DNA of 64,000 bases. It comes from Podocnemis expansa (Eukaryota; Chordata; Testudines; Podocnemididae). Positions within the stretch are counted from its first letter, which is position 1. Each line of letters begins with the position of its first letter. Where the stretch lies: positions 31,519,672 through 31,583,671 of the forward strand of contig ML682005.1 of assembly GCA_007922195.1 (NCBI GenBank), written 5' to 3'. The translations under genes and the position numbers were made by a program. Under the pieces are notes generated by a model. It saw nothing but the letters and a program-made list of their open reading frames with translations. It was not told the DNA's origin and ran no database searches. Shown in pieces: positions 35,105 to 45,135 of the stretch.

Positions 35105-36237
35105 CTTTTTATAGAGAAAATACTGTGGTTCTTTTGGATAAATACAGCCAAGAGACAAAGGAAATCGTAGGTAGTCCAAATGGTGTTGTCCAGAATGTGG
35201 AAAACAATGAGAAGAATAGATCTGCTGTGTTTTAGGCCTGGCTTCTGGAAACACTTTTGTTTAAAAAATGTATGAGAGAAAATATCAGGGACAAGTTTTA
35301 AAAACTAACAAATGATTAAAGTGTTACCTTTATTTGCACTACTTGTGAGCTAGTGCCGACATAAAGCATAATGAAGGTGTTTGTGACATTTACTTTGATT
35401 TTAAAATGGCAATGACTGTTTTAGAGTATTGCTTTCCAGCATCTGCCACTTTTTGTAATTTGTTTTTGTAGTATGTTATTTTTTATTTTATGATACAGAT
35501 CTTTGGAAGAAGCATATGGAATAGTGTCTAAATGAATGCTTTAACTTGCACCAGCTACAGAACAGTATTTTGTTTAGGAATATTACATGACAAACCCAAT
35601 AAAATGATCATTGGAAGCAAGCATATGCATTTACCAGGTTTTTTGGCAGAAGCATCTATTGAAAGAATATGATTATCATTCTTACTGTTTTCTCTAATTA
35701 TTTTAAAAAGGCAATTGGGGTAAAATAATATATCATGTATTGGATTGCCTATAAATGTAGGTAAGCTGTCTGATTTAGAAGTTTTGTCACTTGAACTAAT
35801 AAAGGACAGAAACTACACTGGTCCCATGTCACATACGCCTCTCTATATAACATATCGATCATATAGTGGAAAAGGCTAAGGAAATCTTAAAATAAAATCA
35901 AATACCACACAGGATAACAGTCAAATGCAATAGCACCAGTGATCTCTCACATATTAATCTCTTTCAAAATGAAACACAGTTTTCCAATCTGAGAGGCTAC
36001 ATTGGCATTCTGTTCTTCTTTCCCATCTACAGGGATTTAGAACACTTTGTAGATGCAATAAAAGTTCCAACAGATCCTTCCTTGCTGCTGGGCCCAAATC
36101 TTTGTGAATAATCAGTAAAGGAAAGTCAAAACTGAAGAGATCCAAACTTTCAGAAATGAATAAGAGGGTTTCAAGTAGTGCCAAAAAATTATATCTGATT
36201 TGTAGCAAATAATTCTCCAGGTGGAAACAGAGACACA
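35105..36237. other. Intronic sequence, nothing recognised
   Basis: The 97-codon minus frame at 35954-36247 has no clear family. The plus strand is AT-rich and closed. Confidence 0.4.
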
Positions 36238-36717
36238 TTGTGTACATCTACACTTCAATTAGATACCATGGCTGGCCCATGCCAGCTGACTCAGGCTTGA
36301 GCTAGTGGGGTTCAGGCTTGAGCTGGAGTGACACAGATTTTGGATGGTGCTGTGAGCCTGAGTATCTACATTGCAATTAAACAGCATTGTAGCCCAAGCC
36401 CTGCAAGCCTGAGTTAAGTGACACAGGCCAGCTGCCAGGGCCATCCCTAGGGCAGGGCAAATCGGGTGGCTGCCCAGGGCCCTGTGCTTTGGGGGGGCCC
36501 CGCGCGGCCACACTCCTCCCCCCCTGGACTGGGCAAGCTGGTGAAAAGCAGTGGCCTGGTCCATGCCCCCCCCCCCGGCACTGCTCCAGCACACAGTGGA
36601 AAGTGCTGGGAGGGGAGTGTGGGGGCCTTGCAGAAGGGAATTTGCCCCGGGGCTCCGCACCCCCCCAGGGATGGCCCTGCCAGCTGCAGATATCTAACTG
36701 CACTGTAGACATATCCA
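36238..36717. mobile_element. MITE with TGTCTACAC-type ends, split by a hAT MITE
   Basis: GTACATCTACACTTCAATTA (left) pairs with the right end read inward (ATATGTCTACAGTGCAGTTA), including a shared TTAGATA beyond. The interior (TCAGGCTTGAGCT twice; GCAATTAAACAGCATTGTAG) is a repeat type common in turtles. The element at 36436-36679 interrupts it. Target duplication not clear. Confidence 0.65.
36436..36679. mobile_element. 244 bp GC-rich hAT MITE with perfect 8 bp target duplication
   Basis: CCAGCTGC flanks both sides (36428-36435 and 36680-36687). The ends are perfect inverted CAGGGCCATCCCT, with GC-rich continuation. The interior is very G/C-rich, with long G and C runs. Overlapping frames of 80-133 codons on both strands are compositional. 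Nested inside the MITE 36238-36717, hence younger. Confidence 0.92.
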
Positions 36718-37799
36718 ATATATCTCTATTCTCCCCCTCTACAGAATTATTTGCTTCAAATCAAATGTAATTTGTTAGCAGTGCCTGAAACTTTCTTTTT
36801 TATTTCTGTTTTTTTCTACAGTTGCATTATCACCTGAGTCAGTCCAGACTCTAGTGGCAGAAAGTTTCAGTTCCCCTCCCTTGTACGCAGGCCTGTCTTT
36901 TCAGACAGAACTGAGTTTGTACCAGATGAAAGGATGTCATTTGTAAAACACAAGTTTTACATGTCGTCTGTAAAACATAAGTTTTTATTATTTGCAACAT
37001 GGGAGAAAATTATGCAGAGAAGTGCTAGAAATAAGAAATATCAGCTTTCTTAATATAATTTGAGGTAGTAATGCAGAATGATACTTTTCTTCCAAATCTT
37101 AAAATGCACATGTGGAGTAAATGAGTATGTATAATTAGTACATGCAAAATTAAGATAAACTGCACCAAATGTCAATTCAAGTTCCAACGCTACTCTGTAA
37201 GAAGGAGACTGATGCTGACAGACTTGCTCAGGCCAAAGTCATAGGCCAATTGACAGGTGGGCAAATATCAAAGAAGTGTTACATGTATCACCAGTAATAT
37301 GTATTCAAATAAATTCACTTCCATGCCACTAGAGATAAAAGATGTACGTTATTGTATTCATTTATCTGTAAGCAGTTGTTTTCTCTTGCATTTCATTTAC
37401 ATTGTATATACGCCTGTATTTAGTTAACCCTAGATTAAAGTGTGTGAGAAAGTATACAAGAGATCAGTTCATGAAAAGTAGTGAAAACCCTTTTGTTTGC
37501 TATTGCAAACATTTGCATTTGTGTATAACCCTGTAACTGAATTGCTCATAAAGGAAATGTAATGAAAAGCTAATGAAGGACTGTCACTAGAAATTCTAAT
37601 TGCAAAGCAAGTGGCCATCATGTGAGTAAAAACACTTACCATGTTGTCTGCAAAAGAATCTATGAGTCCTGATTCAGAGAAAGATCCTTTATCTTTGGAC
37701 TGTTTTAATCTAACAGGGTGGAATAACTGAATGAGAAGACAGATCCCCAGAGATTTTCTGGTTAGTCCCAAGAGACTTTTGGGAACCTGGCAGGTTATT
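36718..37799. other. Intronic sequence, nothing recognised
   Basis: AT-rich. The 100-codon minus frame at 37469-37771 has no family resemblance or splice context. Confidence 0.4.
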
Positions 37800-38118
37800 T
37801 CCAGGGCAGTAGCTGTGTTAGTCTGTGTTCAGCAAAAACAACAAGAGTCCTGTGGCAGCTCAAAGACTAACAGATTTCTTCAGGCATAAGCTTCTGTGGA
37901 CTCCAACCAACTCTGTGAGATGCATGAAATGGAAACTACAGTTGAGAGGTATATATACACGTGCCAGGATGGAGGAGGGCAAGAGTGTGTGTGTGTGTGT
38001 GTGTCATCCTGGCATGTGTATATATAACTCTTAACTGTAGTTTCTAATTCATGCATCTGACAAAGTGGGTTGGAGCCCACGAAAGCTTATGCTCAGAGAA
38101 ATCTGTTACCCTTTAAGG
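37800..38118. repeat. Large Penelope-like palindrome with a hammerhead-like core in both arms (left and middle part)
   Basis: 37832-37971 is inverted against 38005-38118 and then 38959-38995. The innermost 51 bp (37921-37971 with 38005-38055) match at 46 positions, separated by a (GT)10 tract. The right arm core at 38057-38084 is CTGACAA, then stem GTGGG/CCCAC (38065-38069 with 38076-38080), then intact GAAA. This is the best-preserved stem and third box in the window. The left arm carries the complementary version. The repeat is interrupted at 38119 by a MITE. Confidence 0.8.
37985..38004. repeat. (GT)10 microsatellite at the palindrome centre
   Basis: Uninterrupted GT units lie exactly between the two inverted arms. 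Confidence 0.93.
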
Positions 38119-38958
38119 ATGAGTCTACATCCAAAACCTTAGTTTGAACCAGTGGCATCGCTGGTGCTGGGCATGAGGGTGCTCGAGCACTGAGTCCCAG
38201 CGCCAGTGTCCTAGCTCCGCCACCAGGACACCTGCAGCAGTGGCTGTCTTCTCCATTCCCATCCCTGGCCAGGGGTCCGGGACTGCACTGACTATGGCGG
38301 CAGCTATCTTTCTCTGTTCCATCCCCGACTGGGGGTCTGGGCCGGGCCACCTGCAGCAGGAGTCTAATCTGGGCCCTGCCCGGGGCCCCAGACAGGATTG
38401 GGCCCAGGAGGGTGTTGGCCCTGGGCCCCCCTGGTCTTTTCCTGGGCCTATGTCACTCGTGGTTTGGACTTGCTTAGTCAAAACTAAGCAATTCGAAGTT
38501 AATTAGAATTAACCACATTTTTTTAGTTCAAACTAACTTTTTAGTTTGAACTAGTTGTGCCTTTTTTAGTTCAAACTAACTTTTTATTTTGAACTTAAAG
38601 AGCATGGCTAGTTCGAACTAAATGTTAGTTAACTTAGACTAGGCACGTTATTCCACTAAAAGTTAGTTTGAACTAAAAAAATGCAATTAGTTTGAACTAG
38701 CCACTAGTTCGAATTTATTTAGTTTGAAGAAGCATGATTACATGATGCTAGTTCAAACTAAAGTTCAAAATAAGTTCAAGCTAAACAGTTAGTCCGAACT
38801 TTCCATTCAAACTAATGAGTTCAAACTCAGCTTTGCTTGGTTCAAACTAAAAAAAAAAATAGTTTGAACTAGGCAAAGCCTAGTGTAGACAGGGATCAAA
38901 TTAGTCTAGATTAAATCTCCTTAATCCGGACTAGTTTGCTAGTGTAAACATATCTCAT
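38119..38958. mobile_element. MITE of the AGTTTGAACTA family, split by a hAT element
   Basis: The ends ATGAGTCTACAT and, inward from the right, ATGAGATATGTTTACAC are weak inverted termini. Flanking sequence joins as CTTTAAGG|TGCCACAGGA, which is the normal continuation of the Penelope repeat, so it is an insertion. Between 38460 and 38890 the words AGTTTGAACTA and AGTTCAAACTA alternate many times. Much of the element is a set of short interlocking palindromes. It is related to 12725-12960. Confidence 0.75.
38150..38461. mobile_element. 312 bp GC-rich hAT element nested in the MITE
   Basis: Flanks GTTTGAAC (38142-38149) and GTTTGGAC (38462-38469) are an 8 bp duplication with one change. The left end CAGTGGCATCGCTGGTGCTG shares its words with the right end of the element at 16737-17589. 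GC-rich, non-coding; the 85-118 codon frames on either strand are compositional. It is the third and youngest layer of this nest. Confidence 0.75.
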
Positions 38959-38995
38959 GGTGCCACAGGATTCTCATTGTTTTTGACGGGTTATT
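38959..38995. repeat. Continuation of the Penelope-like palindrome
   Basis: TGCCACAGGATTCTCATTGT and TTTTGA complete the repeat that stopped at 38118. It pairs with 37832-37860 of the left arm. Confidence 0.75.
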
Positions 38996-40881
38996 ACATC
39001 TCTGGTTTCATTTTGCATTTACAGTCTTTGATTTGACCATTAATGTAATTTACCAGCTTTAGCCTCTCAATAACCATAATTTAATTTTCTTAGCTAATAA
39101 ACATTTAGTTAGATTATCAGAGAATTTGCTGGTTGTATCTACCATCTTTGATCTGAGATCTGGAGTACCGGTTGACCTGGGGGTAACAGACTTGTCCTTT
39201 GGAATGATGAGAAACTTGATATGGTGTGATTTTTTTTAAATTATGTGACCATTATGTCACTAAGTCCAATTTGCCTGGGTGGCAAGATAGGCTGGAAAGC
39301 CAAATGGGGAGATGATTCCATGATAAGAAATAGAGGGATCCAGGAGTTCATATTTGTTACTGACTTGTTGGAATCTAATTATATTATCAGTTTTATGATT
39401 GTAATTTATCATCAGTCATGTCATATTTTCTGACAATCTGACCTACGATGGGAACTCACAGTTGTGAGCCATTCCAGAGAACATGACAGAGACATCTGCC
39501 TGAGACGCCTTTATCTTGTTTTGACTTATATCTAAAGCGGTTGAATAATATTAATGAAGATGAGTTATTTACAACATTTCAGTCATTTTTGGAATAAAAC
39601 ATTGAACAAAAGTGTTTTTTTTAAATTATATATCCAGCCAAGCATATTCATTGAGGCTATCCCCTTATTGCAAGGGAAGAAAAAGTACATGGTTGCCTAT
39701 TCTTAAGCAACAAAAGTAATAATTTACATTCAAAAAAAAGGGAGGGAAATGCAAAGTATGTTACTTATGTAAGATCATCATTGAGTACCTGAAACTGTTA
39801 AGTCAATGGAAATTGAGCGCTTTCAGTACCTTGTACATTTGGGTCTCTCTGTTATGAATTTTTTTGGGCAGAGACCATATACCATCTTCAGTATGACATA
39901 GAGCTCCATGCAAATAGTCTAAGTTTAGCAAAGACTTAATACAAATTAATCATATGCATCCCCAGCTTTACATATATTAACATTTAGAGATACAAACTGT
40001 CACTGTTCCCCTTTAAATAAACAGAATTACTAGTTCTCAAAATGAAAATTAATCTTTTATTCCTTGGGGAATAATGCCACATATTACTTTAAAAGATTTC
40101 TAGATTAAATAACAAAATCATGAATGAAGGAGGGGGGTGGAGGAGATTTGTGATTTTGCCAATGACCAAATGAGAAAGCAGTAAGCAAGCTAAGCAATTA
40201 TCTGTCATCATCCATTTTTAACATATTTTAATTTTTCTTTTATTTAGGCAATGCATGAGTGAGTTTTCAGTTAAGCATTTTTGGAACACAGGTGGCAGTT
40301 TCCTAGTGGGACAAATTTTCGATTGGATAATTACATTAGTATTCCAAGTAGCAGTTCAGCTCTCTGTATAGCCTGTGTGGTTCTTGTTTATTTCTTTGTT
40401 TGTATGTTTATTGTTGTGTTTGGATGACTCTTTTTAATCTAAAGTCTTGGTGTAAAAGCCTCTAAAATGCAGGAAAACTTACCCAGTTTTACAGTTTTTT
40501 TCCATGAGAAGGATGCCATCTCCCTTCCCCCAAATTAAATTTCTTTACCTACCCAGTTTCAGTTTAGCCTTTTCTGTTCCTCATTTCCTCCCTTGCTATT
40601 CAGTTTTCACTCAAGAGGTGACTGTACCTTTGGTGTGGGTCAGCGTGAAGTAATCTCTTTTTATAGTTTCTATAGCATTGTTTATGACTTGTATTAGAGT
40701 AGTATCCATGATATGCTACACAATGAAACACTATCTGGCCCTCACACACAGTCCTTCTCTTGAAGATTTGACAGTCTAATCAGTTGGTTACATTTATAAA
40801 GTATTTTAGGATACTTTGGCATAGAAAGGACTAATATAATATAATACAATAATATTGTAATAGCTGAGCATCTGCACATAT
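38996..40881. other. AT-rich intronic sequence
   Basis: Nothing recognised apart from short A and T runs. Confidence 0.4.
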
Positions 40882-41148
40882 AGAATCATAGGGTTGGAAG
40901 GGACCCCACGAGGTCATCTAGTCCAACCCCCTGCCAAAAAAAGCAGGACCACTCCCGTTAGATCATCCCAGTCAGGGTTTTGTCCAGCTAGGCCTTGAAC
41001 ACCTCAAGAGATGGAGATTCCACCACCTCCCTAGGCAGCTTATTCCAATGCTTCACCACTTGCCTAGTAAGGAAGTTTCTCCTAATATCCAGCCTGGACC
41101 GCCCCAACTGTAACTTGAAACCATTGCTTCTCGTTCTGCCCTCTGTTA

Positions 41149-44020
41149 CTACTGAGAACAGTCGAGCTCATCCTCCTTGGAGCAACCCTTCAAGTAGTTG
41201 AAGGTTGCTATCAAATCCCCCCTCAATCTTCTCTTCTGCAGGCTAAATAAGCCTAGTTCCTTCAGTCTTTCTTCATAGGGCTTCTGCTCCAGCCCTTTGA
41301 TCATTTTTCTTGCCCTCCTCTGGACTCTCTCTAATTTGTCCATGTCCTTTTTGTAGTGGGGAGCCCAAAACTAGACATAGTATCCCAGATGTGGCCTCAC
41401 TAGTGCAGAATAGAGGGGAATGATCACATCCCTCGATCTGCTGGCAACACTTCTTCTGATGCAGCCCAGTATGCCATTGGCCTTTCTGGCAGCAAGCGCA
41501 CACTGCTGACTCATATCCAGCTTCCCATCCACCATGACTCCCAGGTCCTTTTCTCCAGTGCTGCTATTTAGCTGATCACTCCCCAGCCTATAGCAGTACA
41601 TGGGGTTTTTTCATCCCAAGTGCAGGATTTTACACTTGTCCTTGTTGAACCTCATGAGATTCCTCTTGGCCCACTACTCCAATTTGTCTAGGTCTCCCTG
41701 AATCCTGTCCCTGCCCTCCAGGGTGTCTGCCGTTCCCCCCAGTTTGGTATCATCCGCAAACTTACTAAGTGTGCAGTCTATCCCATCATCCAGATCATTA
41801 ATGAAAACATCGAACAGAACTGGCCCCAGGACCGACCCCTGGGGCACGCCACTCGTTACTGCTTGCCAACTTGACATGGAGCCATTGATTCCTACACGCT
41901 GAAACCGTTGATCTAGCCAGTTTTCTATCCGCCTTACAGTCTACGCATCTAACCCATACTTCCTTAATTTGCCAATGAGAATGCTGTGGGAAACTGTATC
42001 AAAAGCCTTGCTAAAGTCAAGGTATATCACATCAACGGTTCTTCCCGCATCCACAAATCCAGTCATCTCATCGTAGAAGGCGATGAGGTTGGTCAGGCAT
42101 GATTTACCCTTGGTGAATCCATGCTGACTGTTCCTGATTACTCTATTTTCCTCCAAGTGTTTCAGGATGGATTCTTTGAGAAGCTGCTCCATGATTTTTC
42201 CAGGGATTGAGGTGAGGCTGACAGGTCTGTCATTCCCTGGATCCTCCTTTTTGCCTTTCTTGAAGATAGGTACTATATTTACTTTTTTCCAGTCCTCTGG
42301 CACCTCCCCTGTTCGCCATGAGTTTTCAAAGATAATGGCCAACGGTACTGCTATCTCATCAGCCAGCTCCCTCAGCACCCTCGGATGCAGTTCATCCGGC
42401 CCCATAGACTTGTGCACATCTAGTTTCTTTAAGTAGTCCCTAACCTGACCTTCTGTCACCAAGGGCCTCTCTTCTTCTCCCCAGTCTACCGTACCTAGTG
42501 TAGTGGGCTGGGATTTGACCCTGCTTGTGAAAACTGAAGTAAAAAAAGCATTGAGCACTTCAGCTTTTTCCTCATCCTCTGTCACGAGGATGCCTGCCCC
42601 ATTCAGTAGGGGGCCTACACCATCCCTGATCCTCTTCTTGTTATTGGTATACTTGTAGAACCCCTTCCTGTTATTCTTCACATCCTTTGCTAGTCGCAAC
42701 TCCATTTGTCCTTTGTCCTTTCTGATTTTATCCCTGCAGTCCCGAGCAATGTCTTTATATGCCTCCTTAGTCATCTGTCCTAGCTTCCACTTCCTGTAAG
42801 CATCCTTTTTATGCTTCAGCTCAGTGCAGAGCTCTCTGTTAAGCCACAGTGGGCGCCTTCCGCATTTGCTGTGCTTCCTCCTTATCGGAATTGTATCTTC
42901 CTGTGCCCTTAGCAGGGTTTCCTTAAAATGCACCCAACTCTCTTGGACACCTTTCCCCTTCAGATCAGCCTCCCAAGGGATCCTGCCCATCAGTTCCCTG
43001 AGGGAGACAAAATCTGCTTTTCTGAAGTCCAGGGTCTGCGTTCTGCTTCTTTCCTTCTTTCCTTTAATCATCAACTTGAACTCAATCATTTCATGGTCAC
43101 TGCTACCCAGGTTGCCATTCACTTCTACTTCCCTGATACATTCTTCTCTATTTGTGAGCAGCAGATCGAGAGGTGCAAGGCCCCTAGTTGGTTCCTCCAG
43201 CATTTGTACCAGGAAGTTGTCCTCAACATTCTCCAGAAACATCCTGGATTGCCTGTGCACTGCTGTATTGGCCTTCCAGCAGATGTCAGGGTAATTGAAG
43301 TCCCCCATGAGAACCAGGGCCTGTGCTCTATAAACTTCTGTCAGTTGTCCATAGAATGCCTTATCCACCTCCTCCTTCTGATCTGGTGGTCTATAGCAGA
43401 CACCTACCACAACATCCCCCTTGTTGCTCTCCCCTCTAAACTTAACCCACAGACTTTCAACTGGCTTGTTTCCACTTTCATAATGAAGCTCTGAGCAGTC
43501 ATAGATCTCCTTTACATATAGTGCTACTCCTCCCCCTTTCCTTCCCTGCCTGTCCTTCCTGAACAGTTTATAACCATCTATTGCAGAGCTCCAGTCATGC
43601 AAACTATCCCACCACGTCTCTGTTATCCCAATCATGTCATAGTTCTTTGTCTGCGCCAGTACTACCAATTCCTCCTGCTTGTTTCCCAGGCTCCTTGCAT
43701 TTGTGTATAGGCACCTAAGATACCCGGCTGATTGCCCTACTTTCCCATTTTGACTTTCAATTCTATTGTATCTACCTCCCTGCATTTTCTTTTGGTGTTG
43801 AACTCCCCCACCTGCCTCAGGCATTAGGGCTTCATTAGAGCATCTAAGAAGGTTATTTGATTCCCCCCGTATGTTCCAACTATCCTCTCTTCTATCCCTG
43901 GAGTTACAGTCCAGGCACCCCCCAAGTTCCATCCCATCCCCCTGGTCTCCCACATTGTCACTTACCTGTGGGCTTTGGTCCCCTTCCCCCGTCAGACCTA
44001 GTTTAAAGCCCTCCTCACTA
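41149..44020 (-). pseudogene. CR1 ORF2 endonuclease/reverse transcriptase, four in-frame stops
   Basis: The first 670 codons (to 41941) are uninterrupted. They hold the APE-type endonuclease ([42 protein letters not shown]) and then RT blocks up to [27 protein letters not shown] and [13 protein letters not shown]. The same frame continues after TAG at 41943-41941 with [14 protein letters not shown] and the catalytic FADDTKL. It continues past TAG at 41676-41674 (after LDKLE), TGA at 41613-41611, and TAG at 41373-41371. The C-terminus reads [18 protein letters not shown] and ends at 41149. No frameshift is visible. There is no ATG near the beginning, so the start is uncertain. It is inactive as it stands. 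Confidence 0.9.
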
Positions 44021-45059
44021 GGTCAGCCAGTATGCGTCCATATACGCTCTTCCCCTTCCTCAAAAGATGGAGTCCATCTCTGCCTAGCAGTCCTTCTTCC
44101 TGAAACAGCAACCCATGGTCAAGGAAGCCAAAGCCCTCCTGACGACACCATCTTCGCAGCCAAGTGTTCATCTCCAGGATGCATCTGTCTCTGCTCAGGC
44201 CTCTACCCTTGACCGGAAGAATCGAGGAGAACACCACCTGTGCTCCAAACTCCTTCACCCGCGCTCCCAGAACCCTGAAGTCACCTTTGATCTGCTGAGG
44301 ATCACCTCTCTCAGTATCATTGGTTCCTACATGGATGAGAAGCATGGGGTATTAGTCAGAGGGGTGGATGATTCTTGACAATCCCTCTGTAATGTCTCAG
44401 ATGCTGGCACCTGGCAGGCAGCATACCTCTCGAGAGACCTTGTCAGGGCGACAGATGGGTGCCTCCATCCCCCTCAGAAGTGAGTCCCCAACCACCACAA
44501 CTCTACGTTTCCTCCTAGCTGTGGTGGCTGTGATCCTCCCAGCCTCGGGGGTGCATGACCTCTCCTCTTCCACCTCCTTCACCATCTCTAGCACCACATA
44601 ACGATTCTTCACCACAACGGAGGGTGGGTTGTGGGCAGGGGTGGAGCACTGCCTACCGCCAGAGGTAACCAGCTGCCAGTGTCCTCCCCCTGCCACAGGC
44701 TCCCCATCCAGCTCCAGTGCTGTGGCAGTAGTCCCTGGCACCTGGATAGTGCCCTCCTTCTTGCACTTCTCATGGATGCTGTCGAGGAACTTCTCCAGGG
44801 TGTGGATACTCCTGAGCCAAGACACCACCTCCTGTAACTCTCCCAGCTGCCTCCTGAGAGATTCGACCAGCAGGCACCTGTCACATCGATTCATCTCCCC
44901 AGCCAGATCGTTGGAGACAGGGAACTGCAGGCTGCAGTCCCTGCAAGTCCACACCAGGGTCTGGATAGAGATATCTATGGTCAGGATGTCTGTCTGGCTA
45001 CAGGCACAGGTAGAAGAGACAGAAGGGGCGCTGGCAGCAGTGCGGCTGCTCTTCACCAT
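43998..45059 (-). pseudogene. CR1 ORF1 with esterase-like domain, two in-frame stops
   Basis: It begins MVKSSRTAASAPSV at 45059; the open frame runs further upstream into flank, so this Met is chosen because it starts the family-like sequence. The N-terminal part has a CxxC..CDRC-like pair (TCRDCSLQF, MNRCDRCLL) and a coiled region. The C-terminal part is an SGNH/GDSL-type esterase domain, with block I VVVVGDSLLRG, block III HVGTND and block V DGLHL. A TGA (44399-44397) falls just after LPGASI and a TAA (44354-44352) before YPMLLIHVGTND. Both are in frame and no frameshift is seen. ORF1 of CR1 binds nucleic acid, with an esterase of uncertain role. Its end overlaps the start of ORF2. Confidence 0.85.
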
Positions 45060-45135
45060 CGTGGCCTCACCAAACTCCTCCCCAAATTCCCTCTCAAACT
45101 CCCCTGTTTGCTGTCCCCTGTTCGCAAGCACATAT

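Larger units (their letters stand above)
40882..45127 (-). mobile_element. Nearly full-length CR1 LINE, 4.25 kb
   Basis: The conserved CR1 3' end lies at 40882 (minus-strand tail read outward: CTATGATTCT). The 5' edge is at 45127, just upstream of ORF1. Both ORFs are present in order and the copy is much better preserved than the other LINE copies here. Breaks seen are only in-frame stop substitutions. GCACATAT flanks the copy on both sides (40874-40881 and 45128-45135). CR1 usually lacks target duplications, so this deserves caution. The 5' untranslated region appears truncated. Confidence 0.92.

Noticed and set aside
35954..36247. 97-codon minus frame, first suspected of being transposase
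   Set aside because: No catalytic or zinc-binding block could be aligned with any transposase family by eye.
37985..38004. Microsatellite as a stand-alone feature of interest
   Set aside because: On its own ordinary; its meaning lies in being at the palindrome centre, reported there.
42824..43494. Plus-strand frames of 156 and 188 codons
   Set aside because: Antisense of the CR1 ORF2 endonuclease.
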